A stretch of DNA of 64,000 nucleotides from Clostridiaceae bacterium. GTDB taxonomy: Bacteria > Bacillota > Clostridia > Lachnospirales > Lachnospiraceae. The notes beneath the pieces are model-generated. The model was not told the origin of the DNA. It made no database searches and was given only the letters and a program-made list of their open reading frames with translations. A program made the position numbers and the translations under genes. Where the stretch lies: NCBI GenBank assembly GCA_902363735.1, contig CABJBA010000004.1, positions 248,001 to 312,000 of the forward strand, given 5' to 3'. Position 1 is the stretch's first letter. The number at the start of each line of letters is the position of its first letter. Shown here piece after piece: positions 26,088 through 36,523 of this stretch.

Positions 26088-26283
26088 CTACATGCTTCTC
26101 TGACGCTGTTCAATTTTCCGAATCATGACGAGACGCATTTGATGGTGTCCACTCTCACATCCAGTCTCCAGCCAACTATCAACAATCATTCTTACCAACT
26201 TAATGCCAACAATCTTCACACCAAAAGCGAGCATATTCGTATTATTGTCTTCACTGGAGAGTTTTGCACTTATATTGTCCGCT
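26088..26283 (-). pseudogene. Truncated rpiB/lacA-type gene (C-terminal third only)
   Basis: The minus strand encodes DNISAKLSSEDNNTNMLAFG, then VKIVGIKLVRMIVDSWLETG and SGHHQMRLVMIRKIEQRQRSM before a TAG at 26088. These line up residue by residue with the last 60 or so residues of the intact RpiB-type protein at 29504-29959 (SAQLSRQHNDTNMLAFG ... MIVDAWLSG ... HQTRIDMIREIEERQ). The N-terminal two thirds, including the catalytic Cys region, are absent, and the fragment abuts the GH1 stop. It is a relic of a second RpiB/LacA-LacB-like gene lost by deletion when the cluster was rearranged. Confidence 0.82.
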
Positions 26284-26291
26284 TACAATGG

Positions 26292-27788
<1,497 letters not shown>

Positions 27789-27800
27789 TTAGTTTCTGTT

Positions 27801-29090
27801 TTAAGCCACTTCTGAGATTGCCTCTTCCTTCAAGGCCACATTATCTATCACCTTCACAAAAGGCATATAAATCAATGTGCTGAGAATACACCAAACAATG
27901 ATAAATATACTAAAGCCAATACCTCCACCACATAAAAAGCCATTTATAAATGCAGGCAGGAAAGACTGCGGAAACACCACCGGCGTAGTAAACAAGCCTA
28001 TGTTCATACATATGTACATGGAAACATACATAACCAGTGGCGTACAGATAAACGGCACCAACAGCAACGGATTTAATACAATAGGCAGACCATAGACTGC
28101 AGGTTCAATAATGTTGAATAGACCAGGGATCAGCATCAAGCGCCCCTGCGTTTTATACCGATTACTTTTCGCCAACAGAACTAACGCTATATACAGGCCA
28201 AACAGGCAGCCAGGACCTCCCATAACCTGTAGCGGAATCCAAAGTGTAATCAAAGACAACATATTTGGTGCAGGAAGACCAGCAGCAGCAGCCGTGATAT
28301 TAGCAGTCATTGGCGCAGCCATCAGCAAATAAGCAGCGGGGTAAATGACATTGGTTCCATGCATACCGCACCACCACAATAGGCAGCAAATAAAAAGCAG
28401 AATTAGGTGCCCTGCCAGAGAGTTTCCTACAGTTGTAAGCGGTATTTGCAATACGCCATTGATAAAGGCGGTAAAACTACCCCAAGATGTATGAATAAAT
28501 ATGCCTCTAAGAACCATAAACGGAATCATGGTCAACAGGCTAGTGGGAATACAGGAAAGGTTATCACCCACATATGGAGGAACACTGTCCGGAAACTTTA
28601 TACGTATATCCTTCTTGTATAAAAAGGTATAGAAGGATGTCGCAAAAACTCCGACTAACATCGCAGTAATAACTGCCTGTGCACCTAACATATCCAACAA
28701 GAAAGCTGTACCCCCCTTTTCTGTTTCAAAAAACGGAGTAATTATCAAAAAGCACACCAAACTGATTAATCCTGTAGAATACCCATCCTTCATTCCCTTC
28801 TTTTGCCCAAGAACACGGCCTAGGGCAAAGGTTATAAAAATACCTGGCAGTTGACAAATCATCACAACAGCCGCCAGCACTGGCATAATCCCTGTATTGG
28901 TAAGAAAGTTACTCCAAGGCGTAATCGGGAGATTGATCAGCATATTGACAATGCCGCCCCCTATTAAAATAGAAGAAGTACTCATCATTCCTTCTGAAAT
29001 GGCACTGATATAAATGTTTTTTTGCATCCACCCCGCAACCGACATTAATTTTTTTAGGATGATGCTTTTAATATTTTCTGTTTTTGACAT
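27801..29090 (-). CDS. PTS lactose/cellobiose-family EIIC permease (second)
   Basis: The start at 29090 is the ATG after GAGGAGAAGGGG; an in-frame codon lies 6 residues upstream. The 429-residue permease has the EIIC membrane layout and the loop FNIIEPAVYGLPIVLNPLLL near the sugar-binding site. It resembles the EIIC at 24762-26042 in architecture but is well diverged. The EIIB gene ends 22 bp upstream and the GH1 gene starts 30 bp downstream, so this EIIC is the natural partner of that EIIB. It translocates and phosphorylates a beta-linked sugar. EIIA is not in this operon and would come from 32936-33256. Confidence 0.9.
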   Translation of the reverse strand: MSKTENIKSIILKKLMSVAGWMQKNIYISAISEGMMSTSSILIGGGIVNMLINLPITPWSNFLTNTGIMPVLAAVVMICQLPGIFITFALGRVLGQKKGMKDGYSTGLISLVCFLIITPFFETEKGGTAFLLDMLGAQAVITAMLVGVFATSFYTFLYKKDIRIKFPDSVPPYVGDNLSCIPTSLLTMIPFMVLRGIFIHTSWGSFTAFINGVLQIPLTTVGNSLAGHLILLFICCLLWWCGMHGTNVIYPAAYLLMAAPMTANITAAAAGLPAPNMLSLITLWIPLQVMGGPGCLFGLYIALVLLAKSNRYKTQGRLMLIPGLFNIIEPAVYGLPIVLNPLLLVPFICTPLVMYVSMYICMNIGLFTTPVVFPQSFLPAFINGFLCGGGIGFSIFIIVWCILSTLIYMPFVKVIDNVALKEEAISEVA

Positions 29091-29112
29091 CCCCTTCTCC
29101 TCATACAACTTA

Positions 29113-29424
29113 TTACCAGTTGTATTTTTCCATCATATTTTGAAATATCTTTTCTCCATCCATCCGGCCATAATCTATCATCGAAATCACCTCTACCGGT
29201 ATGTCTGAAAATTTTTCTTTTAAAGTCTCAAACTCATAAGCTACCTGTGGTCCGAGCAGAATGATATTACTTCCCTCTGCCGTCTGCTCCAGGACTCGTG
29301 TGGAATAAGCATTGCACTCCACTTCCGTAAATCCCTTTTTTTCAGCCGCAGCAATGATTTTTTTGCATAAAATACTAGTTGACACTCCCCCATTGCAAGC
29401 CAAAGTAATTTTTAGTTTTCTCAT
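29113..29424 (-). CDS. PTS lactose/cellobiose-family EIIB
   Basis: The 103 residues have the EIIB Rossmann-like fold with the phospho-accepting Cys in LACNGGVSTSILCKK near residue 10 (CxxGxSTS). IILLGPQVAYEFETLKEKF in the middle is typical of the cellobiose class. It takes phosphate from EIIA and passes it to the sugar held by EIIC. It lies in the rpiB-EIIB-EIIC-GH1 operon. The EIIB at 33300-33602 is a second member and only moderately similar (CSAGMSTS). Confidence 0.92.
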   Translation of the reverse strand: MRKLKITLACNGGVSTSILCKKIIAAAEKKGFTEVECNAYSTRVLEQTAEGSNIILLGPQVAYEFETLKEKFSDIPVEVISMIDYGRMDGEKIFQNMMEKYNW

Positions 29425-29503
29425 GTTCCTTTCTCCTTTTTATAATCTTCAAATACAGGACACATCGTTTTTCCGGTCTAAATCTGTTGCCTTGTGGCTA
29501 CCG

Positions 29504-29959
29504 TTACTTTTCGCATTGACGCTCTTCAATTTCCCTAATCATATCAATTCGTGTTTGGTGTCTGCCACCCTCATATTCACCAGAAAGCCATGCGTCCACA
29601 ATCATCTTCGCCAGCTCAATTCCTACTACTCTTGCTCCAAACGCCAACATATTCGTATCATTGTGTTGCCTAGAGAGCTGCGCCGAATAAGGTTCACTGC
29701 AAGTAACACATCGGATGCCATTTACTTTATTGGCCGCCAGTGATATTCCGACTCCCGTACCACAAATCACAATGCCCTTATCAACAGCTCCGCTTACTAC
29801 GGCGTTTGCTACAGCCTCCCCCGCAATGGGATAATTGAAACGTTCCGGTCTATCAGTGCCAAAATTGACTACTTCATAGCCATATGTTTCCTCAATATAA
29901 GCCCAAATCTCTTTTTTGTATTCAATTGCTACATGATCGTTTCCAATTCCAATTTTCAT
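29504..29959 (-). CDS. Ribose-5-phosphate isomerase B / LacA-LacB / AlsI family isomerase
   Basis: The 151-residue protein has the RpiB motifs: GNDHVAIEYK at the N-terminus, ICGTGVGISLAANKV with the catalytic Cys near residue 66, and RQHNDTNMLAFGARVVG near residue 100. RpiB-type enzymes interconvert ribose-5-phosphate and ribulose-5-phosphate, and often also allose-6-phosphate and allulose-6-phosphate (AlsI). Paired LacA/LacB act on galactose-6-phosphate. The Cys and HND segment favour an RpiB/AlsI-like activity over the LacA subunit type. It is the first gene of the LacI-adjacent operon. A truncated relative lies at 26088-26283. Confidence 0.88.
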   Translation of the reverse strand: MKIGIGNDHVAIEYKKEIWAYIEETYGYEVVNFGTDRPERFNYPIAGEAVANAVVSGAVDKGIVICGTGVGISLAANKVNGIRCVTCSEPYSAQLSRQHNDTNMLAFGARVVGIELAKMIVDAWLSGEYEGGRHQTRIDMIREIEERQCEK

Positions 29960-30054
29960 AGTTCTCCTCCTTTCTCTCCCATCTTGTGAAATATGGACTT
30001 TGATGGAAGTTACTTTTTGACAGACCTACCTTTTTTGCCTGTTCTGATAAGAGG

Positions 30055-30142
30055 ATTATATTTGAAAAAATCTTTAAATTCTATTGATGTAATAAATAAT
30101 AATTTTATGAAAATTTTATAGAAATATTATATGAAAATTATT
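30055..30142 (-). promoter_or_regulatory. Putative promoter/operator region of the rpiB-PTS operon
   Basis: A TATAAT -10 candidate lies at 30055-30060 (minus). Two ATGAAAATT repeats (30108 and 30131, 23 bp apart) resemble the AAAATATTTT motifs upstream of the LacI gene, so LacI control of both is plausible. Otherwise 29960-30160 is very AT-rich with no gene. Confidence 0.3.
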
Positions 30143-30160
30143 ATACGAATTTGCAAAACA

Positions 30161-30192
30161 AATCCCTGACTGCCACAAAGGCATCAGGGATT
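30161..30192 (-). terminator. Terminator after the LacI-family gene
   Basis: The stem AATCCCTGA/TCAGGGATT, with further TGCC/GGCA pairing inside, is followed on the minus strand by TTTGTTTTG. It lies 24 bp after the regulator's stop. Confidence 0.7.
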
Positions 30193-30215
30193 CAAAGAAG
30201 ATATATTAGAAATTG

Positions 30216-31244
30216 CTAGACGCTCTCTACCACCGTAGCCTCAAACCTTTGTATGGATTCCATTTGCCTTAGCTTGAGCTTAAATGAAATCGTCACAGAA
30301 ACCTTTGGACCAATGGTATTTTGTTTTATAATGGTATCAATCGCATATTCGGCCGCCTCATCCATTGGAAACTGAAAACTGCTGATTTTGGGGGTGCAAA
30401 TTCTCCTAATTGTCTCTCCCATACCAATAATGGACAGACTCTCTGGCACAGCTATTCCATTCTCGTTTGCCGCCTGCAACGCACCTGTCGCATAAGAACC
30501 AGCACTTGCCACAACTGCACTAATATCAGGAGATCTCAAAAGTAAATTTTGCATAGCGGAACGGCCGCTTTCTTCCTCATAGTCGTACTTCATGCAAATC
30601 AATTTCTTGTCCACGGGAATATTGGCCTCCTTCAAACCATCCAAATACCCCTCATACCGTTCTTGCTCCACATTAAAGTCATAAGCGCAACCGATATAGG
30701 CAATCCTACGATGCCCCAGCAAAACTAGCTGTTGGACAGCTTCTTGCATCGCTGCCCTGGTATCAAAAGCAACAGTACTCAATGCGGTACTTTTTCCATT
30801 TCGTTCAAACATGACTACTGGAATTGGGAGTCCCAAAAGCATCTTTTCATTTTCTTGAGAAATCCTTTCATCCATAAACCCAGCCACGACCAACCCTTCA
30901 ATGTCAAATTTCATTGCAGTGGCTACCACATCTGGTAAAGATACATCATTAATTGGCGTCACCATAATCGGCATAATCGCTTTGCCTTTCTGCTGCGCCA
31001 TTTTCGCAAAGGAACGTAACATATCATAATAAAAATGATTGTCATGGGCAAGCTGGCAGGTCAGACCGATGATATTGCTTTTTCGCTTTTGCTCAATTGC
31101 AATATAACCTAGCTGCTCCATAGCAACATTAATACGTTTCGCCTTATCCTCCGCTACATAGCCGCTTTTATTGATATAGCGCGAGATTGTGGAAATAGAC
31201 ACATCCGCCTCCTTTGCAATATCCGAAATCGTGACTTTTTTCAT
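30216..31244 (-). CDS. LacI family transcriptional regulator
   Basis: I place the start at the ATG at 31244 behind AAAGGAG; the open frame extends 37 codons upstream but lacks a ribosome site and homology. The 342 residues begin KKVTISDIAKEADVSIST, the LacI helix-turn-helix followed by the hinge helix region, then a periplasmic-binding-protein-like sensor with SLSIIGMGETIRRICTPKIS near the C-terminus. It lies between two PTS/GH1 operons and probably represses both until their sugar or sugar phosphate is present. AAAATATTTTCC repeats upstream of its own gene suggest autoregulation. Confidence 0.88.
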   Translation of the reverse strand: MKKVTISDIAKEADVSISTISRYINKSGYVAEDKAKRINVAMEQLGYIAIEQKRKSNIIGLTCQLAHDNHFYYDMLRSFAKMAQQKGKAIMPIMVTPINDVSLPDVVATAMKFDIEGLVVAGFMDERISQENEKMLLGLPIPVVMFERNGKSTALSTVAFDTRAAMQEAVQQLVLLGHRRIAYIGCAYDFNVEQERYEGYLDGLKEANIPVDKKLICMKYDYEEESGRSAMQNLLLRSPDISAVVASAGSYATGALQAANENGIAVPESLSIIGMGETIRRICTPKISSFQFPMDEAAEYAIDTIIKQNTIGPKVSVTISFKLKLRQMESIQRFEATVVESV

Positions 31245-31321
31245 GAACACTTCTCCTTTCACACTAGAGACTTTGCACCATATATTAATACTGTTATGAT
31301 ACCACGAACCATTCATAATGT

Positions 31322-31367
31322 GAAAATATTTTCCTATTTTTATGGAATTTTTCATAAAATATTTTCC
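31322..31367. promoter_or_regulatory. Putative LacI-family operator pair upstream of the regulator gene
   Basis: AAAATATTTTCC occurs at 31323-31334 and again at 31356-31367, exactly 33 bp apart (about three helical turns). Each contains a perfect AAAATATTTT palindrome. The position, about 80-120 bp before the regulator start, suits cooperative repressor binding. Confidence 0.45.
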
Positions 31368-31441
31368 AAGTCCAATTTAATCCATTGGACTCAATCACTT
31401 TTCTTTGACATCTTATTAGTATGTCCATCATACTTTAAAAA

Positions 31442-31464
31442 CGGAGCCAAAATTTCAGGCTCCG
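31442..31464 (-). terminator. Terminator after the second GH1 gene
   Basis: On the minus strand CGGAGCC/GGCTCCG encloses a 9-base loop and is followed by TTTTT. It ends the EIIB-EIIA-GH1 transcript 11 bp after the GH1 stop, so the LacI gene is transcribed separately. Confidence 0.82.
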
Positions 31465-31474
31465 CTCAAAATAA

Positions 31475-32935
<1,461 letters not shown>

Positions 32936-33256
32936 CTATAATACTCCCTTATTTTTGATGCACTGGTACACGCTAATAAATTCAACAGCTAAAATACCAA
33001 ATGATTCTGCACTCATCAACTGATCTTCTGCATGGAGCAAAATCAAGCCAACGGTCAAATTACCTTCCGCTTCCTGCTGCAAAAAATCCAAATGTTTTTC
33101 GTGTCCCTCAATAAAATATTTCTTGCCCTCTTCAATCAGTTTTTTTGCTTCATCGTAATCGCCATCCTTTGCTTTATGAATCGCTTCGATATAACAGGAA
33201 CGTGCTGTTCCTACAGCACTGATAATTTCACAACATTTTAATGCCATCTCTTCCAT
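32936..33256 (-). CDS. PTS lactose/cellobiose-family EIIA
   Basis: The 106 residues form the three-helix EIIA of the Lac family. The segment IEGHEKHLDFLQQEAEGN precedes LILLHAEDQLMSAE, which includes the active-site His region. It accepts phosphate from HPr and passes it to EIIB. It lies between an EIIB gene (43 bp upstream) and a GH1 gene (adjacent). No EIIC is present in this three-gene operon, so the EIIA/EIIB pair must use an EIIC made elsewhere, most simply one of the two in the LacI-proximal operon. Confidence 0.92.
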   Translation of the reverse strand: MEEMALKCCEIISAVGTARSCYIEAIHKAKDGDYDEAKKLIEEGKKYFIEGHEKHLDFLQQEAEGNLTVGLILLHAEDQLMSAESFGILAVEFISVYQCIKNKGVL

Positions 33257-33299
33257 AAAGAAAATGCCTCCTTGTCATCTCTGTCCCAAAATTATAGTA

Positions 33300-33602
33300 T
33301 CAGTCGCCAAGAGCCTTTTTGACTTGTTCAATGACAGCCTTGCCATTCATCGTGCCGTAAGCACGCATTTCAATCTCCTCAATTTTTTTGTCCGCAAACT
33401 TTGCTTGGATTCTTGGCAGCTCAAAACGCATTTGTGGTGCAAGAAGAATCATATCTGCATCCGAACCATAGGTATCCGCTTGGCTTAACGGATGTGCAGA
33501 AATATCCGTTTGATAGCCTATTTCTGCTGCTGCTTTTTTCATGTTTGTTACCAGTAAACTTGTGGACATGCCTGCTGAACAAAGCAAAACTATTTTTCTC
33601 AT
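33300..33602 (-). CDS. PTS lactose/cellobiose-family EIIB (second)
   Basis: From the ATG at 33602 (AAAGGGG about 9 bases upstream) the product has 100 residues with the active Cys in IVLLCSAGMSTSLLVTNM and the mid-domain segment MILLAPQMRFELPRIQAKF. The same frame stays open upstream to 33962, but that stretch has no EIIB homology and no ribosome site, so I do not include it. It is the first gene of the EIIB-EIIA-GH1 operon. The length matches the free-standing EIIB of this class. Confidence 0.9.
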   Translation of the reverse strand: MRKIVLLCSAGMSTSLLVTNMKKAAAEIGYQTDISAHPLSQADTYGSDADMILLAPQMRFELPRIQAKFADKKIEEIEMRAYGTMNGKAVIEQVKKALGD

Positions 33603-34043
33603 AATAATGTACCCCTTTCTTTTTGAAGAGAATTGTGTCGCAGTTAATTTTTCGAGTTCATTATAATCGGAAATATTCAAAATATCTATTGACTTAATTT
33701 CCAAAACATATATGAAACTATTGGCTAAATCATAGGTGGAAATTTTCACAGCATAAATTAGTTGGTCTAAAAAAATGTGAAATAAAAACGAACTATCGCC
33801 TTCTGATTTTCCGCTTACGATAGTCCATTCTTCATATAAAATCCCCAAATTCCTCACATCATTTGGTGTAACTAACCTTGAAAGTCCAATACTTTTAGAG
33901 CACAAAAAAGGCACGGTACCTATCCTGCTTGGGAGCATTGAATTGCCGAAAAATAATGACACCGCAGAAAAACCCTTGTCATGTCAAGTATACCAAGGAA
34001 TCAGATAATGAAAGTGAAATTTCTGAATCTGCTACAAAATTCA
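33603..34043. other. Leader/intergenic region before the EIIB-EIIA-GH1 operon
   Basis: A 440-bp AT-rich stretch without a supported gene. A hairpin at 33792-33824 (ACTATCG/CGATAGT) is followed on the minus strand by CGTTTTTATTT, which could be a leader attenuator or an upstream terminator. The minus frame is open to 33962 and moderately coding-like, but I recognise no domain. Confidence 0.35.
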
Positions 34044-34254
34044 TCACTTAGTTCTGGACGTTTTTTGGCTGGTCGGAGGGAAACTTGTAACCTTCAGCTT
34101 ATTGGTGTTGATTACACCTAAAATGATACTGGGATGCCCCTGACCATCAAGGTCAATTGGGGCGGTACGGTGACAAAAGATAGGCAAGCGTGGTCGCCGT
34201 AGCCATTTTGCCCACGCCTTCTTTTTCATTGTTAGTTGCAATGATTTTTGCCAT
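34044..34254 (-). pseudogene. ParA/Soj-type ATPase gene fragment
   Basis: From the ATG at 34254 the minus strand reads MAKIIATNNEKEGVGK, then, with Met in place of the expected Thr, MATATTLAYLLS. This is the deviant Walker A region of ParA/Soj ATPases (KGGVGKTTxxxNLA). A frame change follows, then DLDGQGHPSIILGV, matching the D-x-D-x-Q-G-N segment. The rest of the protein is missing. ParA-like genes of this type are common on Clostridia plasmids and integrative elements, so this is probably the scar of a lost element next to the collagen-like gene. Confidence 0.65.
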
Positions 34255-34321
34255 CGGTGTACTTCTTTCTGGATAAAAATAGGGCCTGGGTAAATGAGTG
34301 ATAGATAAATAGAGTATTAAA

Positions 34322-34382
34322 AATTGGACTAAGATTAGCGAAAACCTTATGATATAGCGGTTTTCACTTATTTAGTCCAATT
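34322..34382. repeat. 61-bp near-perfect palindrome
   Basis: AATTGGACTAA (34322-34332) pairs with TTAGTCCAATT (34372-34382), and GAAAACC pairs with GGTTTTC further in. It sits between the ParA fragment and the first collagen-like codons. It could be a miniature inverted-repeat element or a terminator. Confidence 0.7.
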
Positions 34383-34421
34383 ATAACAGAGTCACCTACC
34401 GGACCTGCCGGCGCTCAAGGC

Positions 34422-35225
34422 GTGGCCGGGCCTACTGGCCCTACCGGACCTGCCGGCGCGGCTGGCATTGATGGGGCTGACGGGCCTATTGGGCCTACCG
34501 GACCTGCTGGTGCTGAAGGCCCTACCGGGCCTGCTGGTGTTGAAGGACCTACTGGCCCTACCGGACCTGCCGGCGCAGCTGGCGTTGATGGGACTGATGG
34601 CCCTACTGGCCCTACCGGACCTGCTGGTGCTGAAGGCCCTACTGGCCCTACCGGACCTGCTGGTGCTGAAGGCCCTACTGGCCCTACCGGACCTGCTGGT
34701 GCCGAAGGCCCTACTGGCCCTACCGGACCCGCTGGTGTTGAAGGCCCTACTGGCCCTACCGGACCTGCCGGCGCGGCTGGGGCTGAAGGAGCAGACGGAC
34801 CTATTGGGCCTACCGGACCTGCTGTTACAAGCAGCTCTATGAGCTCCCAGAATACCACGGGAGCCGCCCTCCTTGTTTTACTGGGCGGTACTACTATTGG
34901 TCTGCCTAACAACCAGAACCTTGTAGGCTTTACCGTCAATGGCTCAAATACAACTTTCACCGTATCCACTACGGGAACCTATCTGGTAACTTACCAGATT
35001 AACGTTACTGCAGGCCTACTCATGTCCACACGTGTGACACGGACCGGTACGACAATTCCAGGATCTGTTTTTGCTCCCGTAATTTCCGTTTCGTCTTACA
35101 CTGCCACCACGATCGCCGCTTTGAATGCAGGAGATCAGCTTGCCCTCCAGTTCTTTGGTTTGGCAGGAACAGCAACGCTTCAAAACGGTGCAGGCGCCAC
35201 TTTAACAGTAATGCGCTTATCATAA
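34422..35225 (+). CDS. Collagen-like (Gly-Pro-Thr) repeat protein with BclA-type C-terminal domain, start uncertain
   Basis: The frame encodes about 36 Gly-X-Y triplets, mostly [10 protein letters not shown] and GAEGPTG blocks, then a 130-residue Ala/Thr/Gly-rich beta domain ([20 protein letters not shown] ... [12 protein letters not shown]) like the trimeric C-terminal domain of exosporium glycoproteins such as BclA. Collagen triplets begin upstream of the GTG at 34422 (about 34392), yet no ATG, ribosome site or N-terminal targeting segment exists before the stop at 34350; a 61-bp palindrome lies there instead. The gene is therefore probably 5'-truncated or wrongly joined. If expressed, it would form hair-like filaments on spores. 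A terminator follows at 35247. Confidence 0.75.
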   Translation: MAGPTGPTGPAGAAGIDGADGPIGPTGPAGAEGPTGPAGVEGPTGPTGPAGAAGVDGTDGPTGPTGPAGAEGPTGPTGPAGAEGPTGPTGPAGAEGPTGPTGPAGVEGPTGPTGPAGAAGAEGADGPIGPTGPAVTSSSMSSQNTTGAALLVLLGGTTIGLPNNQNLVGFTVNGSNTTFTVSTTGTYLVTYQINVTAGLLMSTRVTRTGTTIPGSVFAPVISVSSYTATTIAALNAGDQLALQFFGLAGTATLQNGAGATLTVMRLS

Positions 35226-35246
35226 ACCCCATTCACCTTTCAAAAA

Positions 35247-35276
35247 GGGCATAGCCGCATTGGCTATGCCCCTCTT
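35247..35276 (+). terminator. Terminator after the collagen-like gene
   Basis: GGGCATAGCC pairs perfectly with GGCTATGCCC around GCATT, followed by CTCTTT. Confidence 0.78.
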
Positions 35277-35417
35277 TACATCTTTTGATTTCATATCTTG
35301 TAATACCAACAGTCCGGCAAACAGCGGAAGTACAATCTTGATCACCGGAAAATTCTATAGGCATATATAAAGGGAATATAAAAGCCAAAGATCAGCTTCT
35401 GCCTCCCTTAGAATCCT

Positions 35418-36434
35418 TTATTTATATCCATTGGGATTTTTAGACTGCCATCTCCATGAATCTTCACACATTTCATCAATGCCGTGCTCTGCTTCCCAGC
35501 CAAGCTCTGCTTTTGCTAAAGACGCATCCGCATAGCACGCTGCAATATCGCCGAGACGGCGGGGTTTAATAGAGTATGGAATAGGTTTTCCGCATGCTTT
35601 TGAAAAGGCTTCAATCAACTGAAGCACACTTAATCCCTGGCCTGTTCCAAGGTTGTAAATCCGGACCGAAGACTCTGAGGAAGCCATTTTTTCAAGGGCT
35701 TTCACATGACCGACAGCCAGGTCCACCACATGAATATAATCCCGGACACCGGTTCCGTCAGGCGTATCATAATCATTTCCAAATACTCCCACTTCCTTTA
35801 ACTTGCCCACTGCGACCTGGGTGATGTAGGGAGTCAGGTTATTGGGGATACCTGAAGGGTCTTCTCCGATAAGACCGCTCTTATGAGCTCCTACCGGATT
35901 GAAATAGCGGAGAATGGTCACATTCCACTCAGGATCTGCAATATGAAGGTCTGTGAGTATCTGCTCCAGCATGCCTTTTGTCTGTCCGTAAGGATTGGTT
36001 ATAACGCCCTTGGGGCACTCCTCTGTAATAGGTACAAAGGCCGGATCTCCATATACAGTAGCAGAGGAACTGAAAATAATATTTTTCACCTTGTGTTCTC
36101 TCATAATATCACACAAAATCAAAGTTCCAGTAATATTGTTGTGATAATACTCCAGCGGTTTGGAAACAGATTCTCCCACAGCCTTTAATCCGGCAAAATG
36201 TATGACAGCATCAATCACTTCATAATCAAATATCTCATCCAGCGCATCCCGGTCCAGAAGATCTGCTTCGTAAAAGGTTACAGTTTTTCCAGTAATCGCT
36301 TCCACCCGCTCTAAAGAAACCTTAGAGGAATTGCAAAGATTATCAACCACCACAACCTCATGGCCCTGCTCCAAAAGTTCAATACATGTGTGGCTGCCGA
36401 TATATCCGGCGCCTCCGGTTACTAATATTCTCAT
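35418..36434 (-). CDS. galE: UDP-glucose 4-epimerase
   Basis: The 338-residue short-chain dehydrogenase-type enzyme starts MRILVTGGAGYIGSHTCIEL, with the GxxGxxG NAD loop. It has FSSSATVYGDP and the catalytic Tyr-x-x-x-Lys in NPYGQTKGMLE, plus RYFNPVGAHKSG and DYIHVVDLA typical of GalE. It interconverts UDP-glucose and UDP-galactose (possibly UDP-GlcNAc/GalNAc) in the cytoplasm. It lies downstream of a sugar-1-kinase-like gene and a nucleotidyltransferase, which together make a kinase/uridylyltransferase/epimerase set for galactose or N-acetylhexosamine salvage. Length and motifs leave little doubt. Confidence 0.95.
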   Translation of the reverse strand: MRILVTGGAGYIGSHTCIELLEQGHEVVVVDNLCNSSKVSLERVEAITGKTVTFYEADLLDRDALDEIFDYEVIDAVIHFAGLKAVGESVSKPLEYYHNNITGTLILCDIMREHKVKNIIFSSSATVYGDPAFVPITEECPKGVITNPYGQTKGMLEQILTDLHIADPEWNVTILRYFNPVGAHKSGLIGEDPSGIPNNLTPYITQVAVGKLKEVGVFGNDYDTPDGTGVRDYIHVVDLAVGHVKALEKMASSESSVRIYNLGTGQGLSVLQLIEAFSKACGKPIPYSIKPRRLGDIAACYADASLAKAELGWEAEHGIDEMCEDSWRWQSKNPNGYK

Positions 36435-36523
36435 ATATTCTCCTTTCCCCCAGGCATCCTTTATTTTCTTGAGACAATCCCAGGCACAACATAAATTTAA
36501 TCAATCAGCCGTCCGGCAGGCGA

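Noticed and set aside
30216..31355. Longer start for the LacI regulator
   Set aside because: The extra 37 residues lack homology and a ribosome site, and overlap the operator-like repeats; the ATG at 31244 precedes the HTH and has AAAGGAG.
34415..34969. 184-codon Pro/Gly/Ala-rich frame on the minus strand
   Set aside because: It is the antisense image of the collagen-like GPT triplets; the repeats guarantee an open frame.
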